Shown here in pieces: positions 23,063 to 35,900 of a stretch of DNA of 64,000 nt (within the stretch, counting starts at the first letter, position 1; every line of letters begins with the position of its first letter). The notes under the pieces were generated by a model. It was not told where the DNA came from and made no database searches. It was given only the letters and a program-made list of their open reading frames with translations. Source of the stretch: Lytechinus pictus (taxonomy: Eukaryota > Echinodermata > Echinoidea > Temnopleuroida > Toxopneustidae); the NCBI RefSeq assembly GCF_037042905.1, contig NC_087245.1:24986501-25050500 (forward strand), in the 5' to 3' direction. The translations under genes and the position numbers were made by a program.

Positions 23063-23935
23063 CGTTCATTGACCCTAAATGACATTTGAAGTTGATCATG
23101 TGACCCAAGACTTGTCAGTGATAATTGATTACCCCCATTTCCACATTTCATAAACTATATCCATAAACTTTCAAAGTTATGATGGCAATTCAACAATTAC
23201 CCCCAAGTTCATTGACCTAAAATGATCTTTGACATTGGTCATGTAAACGGAAAATTACACAGGATGTTCAGTGATACATGTACTTGATTCCTCTTATGTC
23301 TAAGTTTTTATGAACTAGATCCATCAACTTTCAAAGTTATTATGGTAATTCAACAAATACCCCCAGCATGGCCAAAGTTCATTAACCTTAAATGACCTTT
23401 GACCTTGGCTATGTGACCTGAAATTCGCACAGTATGTTCAGTAATACTTGATTAATTGACAATTGCTCCGATGGAAAATCTGTATGTTAAGCCAAACATA
23501 AAACCTAACCTCTGAAACTTAATAAACCCTAATCCTTGTCTTTACATTATTCTGAGATAAAAACTCAACTACAATCCTAACTCTTACCATATGCCTTCTG
23601 AGATATCAAAGCCAGAGCAAATGTTGTGTCATCGATTAACCTTGTGTCCAAGTTTCATGAACTAGGTCCATATACTTTCAAAGTTATGACATTTCAAAAA
23701 CTTAACCTTAGGTTAAGATTTTGATGTTGATTCCCCAAACATGTTCATTGACCCTTAATGACCTTGGTCATGTGACCTGAAAGTCAGGCATGATGTTCAG
23801 TAATACTTGATTACCCTTATGTCCAAGTTTAATGGACTAGGTCCATATACTTTCTAAGAGATGATGACATTTCAAAAACTTAACCTTCAGATAAGATTTC
23901 AAAGTTGACGCCGCTGCCGCCATAAGAAAAGCGGC
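23063..23935. repeat. Diverged tandem repeat, ~170-185-bp units with TGACCTTTGACC motifs
   Basis: The segment 'gttcattgacc(ct)taaatgacctttgac' followed by 'catgtgacctgaaa' recurs near 23063, 23206, 23376 and 23742. Between copies are 'gatgttcagtaatacttgat', 'gtccaagtttcatgaacta' and 'actttcaaagttatgatgg'. Units are diverged. TGACCTTTGACC is a direct repeat of a nuclear-receptor half-site with one-base spacing (DR1-like), though this may be chance in a repeat. No ORF. Confidence 0.65.
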
Positions 23936-26033
23936 GCCTATAGCCTCCCTGTGCTATGCAGGCGAGACAAAAATGCTTAGAACTGGGCCTCTATTCGACT
24001 TATAGAGAGCTAAACTTACATGTAAGCAGTCTACTGTAGTTTCAGCTAATAAAATTTCCACGTTAAAAAGGGGAGGGAGGTTGCTCTACTAAGAAATTTT
24101 GATTTCGATATAGATTTCCTTCTTTATTAATATCCAGTATATTCAGAGTGGTTCATTAAAGAATATAATTCACCAATCCTAAATAATGATGGAAAACAAA
24201 CCAAATTTAAAAATAGTTGCTCCAAAGCTTATTCCCACCAGTCCTTTTAACTATATTACAAGCTTTTACAAAGAGAACAGCAATCATTACATGCCACATG
24301 CAATGTTAAGAAGGCTATTCATTTTTAAACATCTCAAATTGGCAGAAGCCAAGACATGATTTCCTATACAAGGGGCTACTGGGGGGACCAACAAATATAA
24401 GGCCATCAAACTTTCCAGCTTTCAGAAATGATGATTACTTATACTGCAGAAAGAACATGGCTTAATGTCATATTTATTTCATTTTCAAGGATGAACACTT
24501 AAAGAAATATTTGGGTCTTGCATTTTTCTGCAATTACTCTCACGATCTCCCTATATTGCAAATCATTGCAAGCTTTGCAGGGAGATATGCTGTTCTGTAT
24601 CAAAACTCTAAAAATACACGATAAGCAACATAATATGCATAAATCCTTAATAATATAAATTTTGCTCCAAGTATGTGCATGCAGAAATTCCTTATCAAAG
24701 ATATCAACATTCAGTGTCAATTTTTTTTAAACAAATACTTCTTTCCCATGTATCGATTCAATACTGTACATCACTCTCTACAAACTGATTGGACACTTAG
24801 AAAGCTTACTTAACGATTGGCCAGCCTTTCAAAACCAAAATGCCTTATAATGACAAACAGTTACTGTCCACCAATGCTCAACCCTTGAAAGCATATAGAT
24901 TTATAAAGGGCTAGTGCATACATCCTTTTTATCTTAACCCCCCCCCCCCACACAACTACTGAAAAGGATACATTCATCAAGGACTACTTCACCAATGAAA
25001 TATGAATGGTGAAAATCTGACATTTTTTCCTTTCCCCATGTGTTTCTTAACACACGGATACGATACCAATTTTTGCTTTAAATACCAATGTACATTTACA
25101 ATACTTGAAGTTATCACACTACATATAAAAACAATACACAATAAAGTACGGTACATGATTCCTTTCCACATGTACACGCAAGAAGGCATGTTCATAACAA
25201 AAACAAAAACCAAAGACAAATAAAGCATATACATTGGTATGAACCAATCATACATATAATGTAAAGATATAAATGAACCCTGTAACATAAGAGTTAAGAT
25301 CAATCGTACTTATTCAGTGAAACTGTAAATCTATGGTATACCTAGTACAAAGAGTTATAATCACTCACAAACATTGATGTTATGTTACAGGGCCTAGCTG
25401 GCTGCAAGAAAAGTCAATATAATGACATCAAAATCAAAGAGTTTGGGGAGCATGTTGCATGAATCATCTTTGCCTGTGATTTCTACTGACATAGTTGCTC
25501 TCAACCAATCAAATGGATGGATTTTAAGTAGCTTATAACGACACAGAGACAGAGTCTGCACGTACGTGGACTGTGGAAATTGTTGTATTCTTCTAGTATA
25601 ACCAGCCAGTTGCCAACAGGTTGAACATTTATACAACATAAGATTGAAATAGTGTGTCTATAACACATAGCAGCTGATCAACAAGCACAAAGAAACAAGT
25701 CCAAGCATGACTTACCCCCCCCCCAAAAAAAAAAAATAATAATAATGCTTTGTTTCTAGCCATTTTAATTGTCATTTCTATCTTCTACAGACCATTTCAT
25801 GAAAGCTGTCAGCACCGACACATGATGCATGAATTTTAATCTTTGTGTTTTAGGAATTGTATAAACACCATAATACCATGATGCGTGCATCCTTCAAAAG
25901 TGTCTAACTGGGGTTACCAAAGGTGTGGGTCCTACACTCAAACTTTCCTCCCTATTATCATACAGAAATATATTCAGAAGATGTGAGTGTTGTGTAACAA
26001 ACTGGAAAAATAAATATTATTCAGGGATAATTC
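23936..26033. other. Intergenic or distal CAND1 3' UTR, no gene seen
   Basis: AT-rich sequence with short homopolymer runs (poly-C near 24941 and 25716) and no protein-like ORF. It lies downstream of the CAND1 stop on the minus strand, so part may be transcribed as a long 3' UTR. 26312-26997 likewise shows only the proximal CAND1 poly(A) signal. Confidence 0.4.
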
Positions 26034-26311
26034 CAGGGCCCCGTCTTACAAAGAGTTACGATTGATCCAATCAATTGTAACTCTATGGAAATCCATCAGT
26101 GTCATAATTTTTTCTACAGGTAATTTGCAAATTGTCCCTTGTAAACAAAGGAGAACACACCAAATTGTCAAGAAATCAAGGAATTAATGGATATACATTC
26201 ATATGTAGAAAACTTTTTGAACAAAACATGCATTTTATATGTTGACTTTGCTGGCTTTCCATAGTTGAGGTTGATCAGATCAATCGCAACTCTTTGTAAG
26301 ACAGGGCCCAG
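26034..26311. mobile_element. GGGCCC-end MITE, copy 2
   Basis: 278-bp relative of 16798-17073 in the same orientation, with ends CAGGGCCCCGTCTTAC and GTAAGACAGGGCCCAG. The inverted ends pair well beyond 30 bp (AAAGAGTTACGATTGATCC and its complement). No obvious target-site duplication. Confidence 0.8.
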
Positions 26312-26723
26312 ATTACCAGAATACAGAAAACATGGAGAGATTCTTAACCTTACATGTCTAGTAAAAGTGGTTGCATGATTCAGAGAAGAATGAGGTCAAG
26401 CGGGGGGAAAAAAAAGAATTATAAGAATACAAACAAGAAACAAATAACTCACAATAAAATAGAAAATATATCATTTTTCCCATGAAACATGAAGTCTTCT
26501 ATCAGTTTGCATTCAAATTAAGACTCATCAGTCAAAATCATACATATCTCTAGATAAATTTGAGAACACAAGTCTGACCTAGTTTTCTAAAATCAAATGA
26601 AATTAATTCTATTTGATTTGTGGACTCTAATGTACCACTACAGAAAATGCTAGTGCATATAATTCCTTTTTTAATTATCAAGAATATCATATATCCTTAT
26701 AATAAAAATGTGTAGCACTAGGC

Positions 26724-26729
26724 TTTATT
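26724..26729 (-). terminator. Candidate proximal CAND1 polyadenylation signal
   Basis: AATAAA on the minus strand, about 270 nt after the CAND1 stop (26998-27000). A distal alternative at 21225-21230 would give a 3' UTR of about 5.8 kb. The sequence alone does not decide. Confidence 0.4.
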
Positions 26730-26997
26730 GTGTAGTTTTTGTGTGAGGTTTTTTAACAATGAAGTCTCAAGGATGGTGACATATGAAAAATAGCAAAAAG
26801 AGGCTGCTCACAACATTGAATAGGATAGCAGTTTCTAGTAATGTCCAGCCGATGAAATAATAATAAAAATAACACCCATGCGTGGTATCCAAAATGATTT
26901 AAGGCAAACAATAAAGTGGAGTATCTTCATTTCTTTGAATAAGAAATCCTGGATCAATAGATTCTACAAATTGATAGAAGTGAAATATAAATGACAT

Positions 26998-29900
26998 CTA
27001 ACTGGTATCCATGAGTGAATCACTGCTACTGAGAGTTGAGTCTTTCTGGATGCTGTCAAACATGGTAGCCATCTCAGGACTGGAGCGGATCTGCATCAGG
27101 AACTCGGTCAGAAGCATGTTCTTGTCTGTAAAAAGGAGGAGAGATAAACGGAGGAGATTAGAATAGGAGATATACAGTGAGAGATAAGGATAAGAGATTA
27201 GATGAGGAAATCAGGGGGAAAGATAAGAGGAATAAGTCAAGAAAAGATAAACATCCACTGGATAGGGTCAAATAGTCATTATTGACTAGCTATTCAGTTG
27301 CCCTAATATTATCTTTACCCTGGCAGTCCAGTGGATGCTCATTCAACATGTTTATTGTTGCATTGTATGATGTATTGATTTATTTGATGTATTTCATAAT
27401 TGCCAAAGTATGATGATTATGATGATGATGATAATGACAATGACGGTGATGATAATTGATAGTGATGACTGATGGTAATGACGAAGATGATGATGATGGT
27501 GATAATGATCGATGATTGATGATGATGATAATGATGATGATAATAATGATGATGATGAAGATGATGATGATGGCGATGATAATGATGATGATGATGATGG
27601 TGATGATGATGGTGATGATGATGATGATGGGTTCGATCCCAGCCATGGCGTAATTTTTGGCAAAAATTGATCCACAATGTGCTGCACTCAACCCAGGTGA
27701 GCCACGCTACATCCTATACTGTATTATTATCATTATGATGATGTTGATGCCAACCAGTTATAATAAAAATAATTAAAACAAAAAGAATAATTTTGATTTA
27801 TGATTTTTTAGGGGAAGGGTGTAATTTCATTGTTGTCTCACCACTATCTGGAACAGCCTGTAAAGCAGCTACAACCCTCATGGCTGATCGTTTCAACTCA
27901 TCTTGTTTCTCAAACTCCTGCTTGACAGAGTTAGCTTTAACCTTGGTGGTACATGTCGTTCTCAGTGGTTCGATTAGTCTGTCTAGCCCTGGATAAATAC
28001 AAGAAAATTATTTCATAAACAAAATTTCATCAGTTTGCATCTCATTAGGTGAGTAAATGTAACAGCCCTGGATAGGATACAAGAAATCATTTCATAGACA
28101 AAATCTCAACAGTTTACAACTCATTAGGTGAGTAAATGTAACGTGTGAAAATGATAGACCAGTCCAGAAGAAGTTACAAAATCATCTAATTCCATTCAGT
28201 TGGATTATATGATCTGAATAAATTAAACTAATATATTGTTTACAAAAATAATAAAAATCAAATCACCTATAAATATCACTGACAATACCAGATAAAAAGA
28301 ACCTGAAATCAATTGTTTTTCATCAGTAAAAGTAAATACACATTAGTGAGTTTTGGCTGGAAACAGAATAGCATCAGAGTTGTGCATAAAATAAAATTTG
28401 GGGGCAATTTTGGGTTTACACAATGTCACCTTATTTCAAAACCACGTACCCGGGTGTCAAGTTGGCTCTAAAACGTTGAACAAGACTTAAAATAAATTAT
28501 TCATGAAACAGTGCAGTGCAACACTTCCATGCTACAAATTGTGCCTTCATGGTCCCTTCCCTAAGCTATTAAACACCTGGGGGCCGTTTCATAAAGCTGT
28601 TCGTAAGTTAAGAGCGACTTTAAGAACGACTGGTGATCCTTTCTTACGCGCTAAACCATCACCAATGAATATACCATTTACCACAAGAAAGGATCACCAG
28701 TCGTTCTTAAAGTCACTCTTAACTTACGAACAGCTTTATGAAACATCCACCTGGGTGTAAATCTCAAATATCATTACCACCATTTTCCCTTGAATGAACC
28801 GAAATCACGACTCACTCTGTAAGATTGCATGTGGGCTGAGCGTTGACAATCTGACCAGCATCAAGTACGTCAACATCTGTGGTACAAAACAACAAAAACA
28901 CACTGTTTGCTACCTTCTTCCATTGAGTACAATCCTTTAGTGTGAGATAAAAGGATACCTATCAACTGGAGAGTTAACTGAGGGTGAATGGTGTGAGGTG
29001 GCTCCACACACTGTTGCAGGCAGGACATTCCATATAAAGCAGATGTCATTTTGAGACAAGGATTCCTGACAACATACACTAGAAATCTATAACTAAACTG
29101 TATGCCTTTGCCAGATCACAATTTTTAATAATAACCTGTATGGCTGTTGGCCTTGTTACCCCAAAATTTATTCTGATCATTTCCACTCACATAATGTATG
29201 TATACATGTGTCAAGTTTTATGGTAATTTGATCTCTTAAATGGCTCTCCAGTCATCGTAAGAACAAAATAATTTCAGATGTAATATGATCTCTGTGACCT
29301 TTGCACAAAAGGTATTGATAGTCTCTAACAGTGGCATAATGAGCAAAAATTTTTGAGGGGGGCCAGACATGGCATGTAGGGCGAAATTTCTAGAAAGCTG
29401 TGAGCAGGCAAAAATGTGGACCTTTTTAATATGAAAATCCATCTCTTTTTGAAAATGATATCACAATTCACTGTTTTTCCTTTCCTTTTAATCTTTTTAT
29501 TCATTTCTTTTCGTGGTTGTGAAAGCACTCCCCCATCTGATTCATGACCCCTTTGAATGACCCTGAGTGATAACACTGTCTTACCTTGACATCATAGTGA
29601 TCCTTGAGCCCATCTTCTAAGTGATTAAGAAACTCAAAGATATCCAGTCTGTCCAGACATGATTCTAGTAATGTATACATACATTCAAATGCAGCCTGTT
29701 GAAGAAAACGTTACAAAAACTCATCATATCCTCGAAAATTTGAAAATTCATCCATTCAACAAACCACCCAGAAAGTATGTATCATGTATTACCACACCTG
29801 GTTAACAGATTGTTTTCAAGAAAATCAATATCAGAAAGATACTGCCTGCCTACAGGTTGAATATAACTATTAATTCCCCCCCCCCCCAGGGTGGTTTTTT

Positions 29901-32900
29901 TTTCCACAAGGGATTGTATTTTTCCAGAAGCGCACATCGCTGTGGGAAAATATTTCTCCCCAAGAGGAAACATAGCTTCAGAGAGGTGGATGGAGGAACA
30001 GACTGACCAGGCAATATCTGTCATATTTATATAGTCAATGTAGATTTCTTATCAGAGTCTGAATTGGGTATATGAGAAACTTGCACTGCCCGCTGCATCA
30101 TAATAGAATAACGCAGCACCTGTGTTGAAAAATCAGTGAGTGACATCACCTTGGTTAATATATCATTTTATTAACTGAAGTAATGTCAAAACCTAAAATA
30201 TATACCTGTGTAATACACAAAGCAATTCTGTTTACTTATGTTGGCCTGTGTTTTAGCACATCACAAAATCAATTGATAACAGAAGATCAATAATGGAAAG
30301 CTTTGGGGTAGCCTAAAAGAGTATCTTGATAACAAATTTCATCTGGAAGGAAAGCATCCAAGTTGATACAAGGTTTACATATAGTTTACCTTTCTCGTAT
30401 CTAAGCCGTCATCTACCGTGTGTTTGAAGGGACCCATCTCTACCTCTCGGATCAGCTCTTTCTGTAAAATAAAGAAAGCAAAAATTTATCAAGGAACTTT
30501 TTATCAACAAATAATAATACACTATAATATGAATATTATTTGGGCTCAAATTAAAAAATTTGAACAAGTGGCCAGAGAAAACAGAGGAATTAATGTTTTT
30601 AGACATCTTTTCAGGCTCCAAACTTACTTACTTATCAAAAAGTTTAAACAAAGAAAGGAGCAATATCAGACGTAAAATTAACTCTTTCCAATGATGCAAT
30701 GATATTATATACAACTTTATAAAGTGATAAAATACTTAAGAGATAAACCCTAATTTCTATTCTTCAACCAGGACTTTGGAGTAATAATTCTGAACTCCTA
30801 CCAATTACAGTTCCCATGGGAACTGAAAGTTGTTAGCACTGACAATAATTTGTAATCTGACAGCTCAAACATTAAAAGTCGGATGCTTTTCAGCCAATAA
30901 AACCCAAGTAAATTGTCAGATCAGAAAATCAGTTTTGATGAAACACCTGTCGGATTGTCTCCTACCTTGACTTTTGTTTCATTGTAGAGATGTGGTAGGA
31001 TTGTTTCTAGTAGATCTCTGATAAGGGTTGGTTTGTTGTGTGCTGCTGAATTGAAGGTAACCAGAGATACCCGCCTCACGTTAAGATCGGGATCCTGCAT
31101 GGTCTGTAAGAACTCTGCAATGCATGCCTTCAGCAACGGGTCTATGGCTTGAGGCTGTCAAAGAAAAGGAAGTCACTAAGGCTGCATTCCATGATAACAA
31201 CATTGAAAGCACAATATTTCAACTTCAATGAATAGATAACATTGGATACATGGTATATCACTTCTGATGTTGTAAAAAAAAAGTTGATCCCTTGAACACT
31301 TCTTCAGTTATCATGAGAAAAGGATATTTCAATAAACAAAATGACCTCTGTGACCTTTGACCTCATGACCCTAAAGTCTAATCAATTCATCACAACTCCA
31401 TAATACATGAGCCATGTTTGAAGTCGAACCCTAAAATGGTTCTTCATTTATCACAAGAACAATATATACATTCAGGTACATGTATACAGTGACCTATGCG
31501 ACCTTTGTCCTCTGACATTGTCCAGCAAAAATTTATCAGATCATTGCCATCGCTATAAGCATTAAGCATACTTGAACCAAGCTTGAAAATGATCCATCAA
31601 ATATTTTTTTAGTTATCACGTAAACAAACTGTGATGCCTCTGGTAACCATCTATAGAGGGCTGAGGCATAAAAACGCTGCATTTATTTTAATTGATACTG
31701 CTACTTTTATTGACATTGCCCACTGAGTAATGCTTACCTGATCTGAGATTGTGAACTTGACCGCTGTGATTACCGTATTCCTTGTGTAGGCAGAATCAGA
31801 CTTCAAATTTTTCTGGTAAAAATAAATATAGATACAAACAATAATGTGCATGTCATCAGTAGGTTCTATGGCATCTGCTTCACCAACAATCCTTACCCTA
31901 ACACTCATTCTAATCAAACATTATTTTGAACAAACAGCAACCCTATTATAACCCTCATCTATTTGGAAACTTTCCTGAAGTGGAAATATGATGATGTTCA
32001 AAAGCATTCCTATTTCAAACAAACATTTATTTGTACCATGTATGTTTTGTGGCTGATGATGATGTTCAAAAGTATTTCCTACTTCAAACAAACATTTATT
32101 TGTACCATGTATGTTTTTTGGCCTCCATTTCGATGAAATCATTTGATAAATAGATGGAACTTGTTTTTAGAAACACTTGGGGTTCAACACAATACGTAAT
32201 TCATAAGGTTACTTTTCAATTTAAAAAAAATACCCTTGGTCAACAATGAAGAATAACTAGTATCACTTATCAACGATTGCATATCATGCTAAATAAAGAC
32301 TGTTCACATGACAGTTCTCAACCAACTTTTTGCAAGGATCAATAACATGTTATAATTCAGCCTGATAACTGATTGATCTCCTCTTCATCAGGCTAGTGAA
32401 ATGATAAAGTGTTTTGGAATCTATTTCTTACCTTTAACATTGGTAGCAGCTGCTCAGGATTTATGAGGGTAAGCTTTCCCAAACACTCTGAAACTACATT
32501 TCTTGTTCCTTCCTCCGGGCATTCACAATGATGGAATAACATTGACCTGGAGACACCAATGGGAGGTGTGACACAAACACAATAAAACTATGATTGACTG
32601 CAGAGATCATCCTATTATATCAATATGGGGGTGATGTACACACCATGCTTGCAATTAATCGTAAATTTGGAAGTGATGGATCAACTTCAAACACGGAAAA
32701 TTAATTCACTCTCTGTTGTAAGAATCACACCATCAAGCCATTGCTTATCTACGATTAATTGCAAGACTTCAGATTGAGTTTCAATCCTAAGATTTCCTTA
32801 CAATTTATTTTTAGATGCTTGAGATAATTCTAATGACAATAAAAATTTATATAGTGCATAAATCATTGAAGACTCTCTATGTGTTTTACACACATCAAAT

Positions 32901-35900
32901 CGATAAAATATACAAATTGTACATTGGACAAATTGCCCTGTGAGATGTCTACAGAGGTTTCATAACCATTTGTAAGTTACACAAGTATCCTCTTTGTCAA
33001 AAAAAAAACACAATTAAATAAAAAATAGGCAAAACCATTACACAACAGAATCGATGACAATAGACTGTATGTCGAAGCTATATAACGGTTTGGATAAAAA
33101 AAATAATAAAGTGAAAGAAGACAACCATAAACAAAACTAACATAATTTTACAATGTAGCTGCTTATATGTTTTGTTGTGTAACTTACCAGATTGTTTCAA
33201 CAAATGGTTTCAGACCATCAACACCAGCCTGTGAACTACTTTGACATGAGATGATCTGAAAGATAAAGATGAAAAAAAGAACAAATTAATTCATATGAGA
33301 TGGGACTACAACCATACACTTCAATAAACCTAAGCACATTTCGTACTCACTTGAATATTAGCCAAAAAGGAATTTGATAAAGAATGAGGTACATGTATCA
33401 TCATAGGATTCAAGCTCCATTATTAAGTTAATTGTAACCAGTAACACTTGATAGAGCCCAATTTTTTTAATGTATGAAGATGAACAATGAAAACACATGT
33501 ACATGTATAATGGTATGTACAAGGAGATAAATGTCATGGCGAGACACAAAAATACGCAAGATTAAATGACTGTCATTCTAACAGCTCAACATCAACACCA
33601 ACAACACACACCCTTACAAACATGCAAAGGACCTTAGTTTTTAGCTCATCCGGCCCGAAGATTATTCTTCTTTGTTCTGTTGATGTGCATGTCTTTTTAC
33701 TATTTTCATGTTTAGCCTTTTAAATCTTGTGTTTTCATGAACATGCTTTTTTAATAAAACAACAGGCTAATTGTGACAGTACATTATCAAAATCATCTAC
33801 TAGCCCAAATCTGCACCGCAACCAAGAACGCATTTCATCGCTGCACATTATTGCAATAAGAATTACTCATACATATGTATCCTTCTATTAATTGCTGCTT
33901 TTAAGCAGCTCCATCTTAGTGTTCACTTTAATTTTCACAGGTTAACATTTAGCCCACTCTCGTTCATGCTGTTTATTTTTTTATTTTTAGAAAGCCAATT
34001 AGGCACAATGTGCTTTATGGACCCAGCCTCGAGGAAAGTTCAAATAGATCATATAAATAATGCAACAACAGAAAAAAAAAGATTCATTGAAAATTGAATC
34101 TGCCTCTTCATACAGTGCCTTCATGTGACTAACGTGTTGTCATTTCTATTTTAGTTTAAGATGGATACCTACAGAAACATGAGGGCATGCACACTCCAAC
34201 TTAGTGGAGTTGTAGCAAGAATGAAAGCCCAAAGACTATCTCTACGAGCAGCTCAAGATACCATCACCCAAACAACTGAAGAAGTTGATTCATGTATACT
34301 TATTACTAGTAAATAGAGTAGAAGGGACAATAACAAGACTCCACAATTCAGTAGCAAAATCGAATAAAGCTATAAGAGCAAAGTATTAAAAGAACTGGAA
34401 AAACTGAAGGAAACACACAAAAATACAGCTCTGTGCAGTGTATGCAGAAGTGATGATTTCTTATCTCAGGATACTTCAGTCATGGAGTCTAAAGACATAG
34501 GCACATCGCAAACAACAGCAAGTGATCCTGCAACTGCACAAGATTTCTTTTCTGAGACTGTGTCCATGATCGACTCGCAAGACATTGCTCAAAACACTGG
34601 TACATCACAAGCAATGGCAAGTGTTCCAAGTTCTACTCAAGCTACATCTTCTACACCACAGCGATCAAGCGAAAACTTGTCTCAAACTCTTTTTGATTCA
34701 CAAGAATAATCTAAATACACGTTTCCTTTAAAAAAAAGAGGACGATTCCACAATTGGTAACGTTACATTTAAGCAAATTTTTAAAATTGATTTCACTATT
34801 GCATCACCATTTAACTCACACTGATATTGCAATATGTCCATCTACCCAAGCTCTATAATATGCAAAACAATTAGTACTATTCAATGAACAATTGAGTCGC
34901 TATAGTAACTTAAAGGGTCAGGTGGAAACGTTACAAAAACGACTGATGAAAAAATCATGTGTTTTTAGACTTAAAGTTTCCTAAAATGTGAGGTACACTG
35001 TACCTTGGACATATTGTTTTATTCATTTCAGTTTCAAAGGACCCATCTCAAACAGCAGGTCTCCCACATGAACTACAAGTAGGACAAGGGATGCGATAAG
35101 AGACTGTTGTAAATATCAATGTTGATGATGGACTCACCAATGGTTCTAGCTGTATTGTAAAGAAGATACACACCCCAAATCACAAGGCAAACAAGAGCAC
35201 AATTCAAATCATACTTTGACCAAGGAATCAACAAAAAGTGAACACCCATATTTGCTGCCAAGCGTACTTTCCTTGTCACCGGATGCCGTGTCCCAGTGAT
35301 CAGAACTCAGTTTCCACTCAGGCCAGCTGCAGCAAAGAATATTCACAAGTCTCAAGGAGATACAATGAATGAAGTGGTGATTGACATGAGTTCACGAACA
35401 TTTCCCCATAGCCATTATGTTGCTTTGAGTAGAGTAACATGCTTGGCAGGACTCCACATTCTAGAACTCAATGAAAAGAGTATCAAGGTATCTCAAGCTG
35501 AAGCACTTGAAATGAAACATTTGGAGTTTGAAGCATCACTTCATTGTGCCAAATCTTTATACATTGGATTTTAGTATTAGCGGTGCTGTTTTCTAGAACA
35601 AAGGAGGCCTAATATTAGGATTTATAGATATATCTAGACCCTATCTACTATTTTGCTGAGAACAGTTCGATTTGTCGTCATGCCGAAGGCAAAGTAGAAG
35701 AAGAAGGGAGCTGCTGCTCGCAACAAGGCAGGGGCTGAGGCACCAGAGAGGACGGTCCGGCCGTCAACTCCGGTTCGCCAGGGTAGCAGTGCCGGTGGCA
35801 GCGGGGCAGAAGAGAAACAAGACAATGCAAATGTTGAGCTTGTTCCTTCCCTTTCTAATTGTGAAGTGGGGAGTGAAGGTACGGGGGGGGGGGGGGGGGG

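Noticed and set aside
27380..27691. Three antisense frames of poly-Ile, poly-Ser and poly-His
   Set aside because: They are the three readings of a (GAT)n microsatellite.
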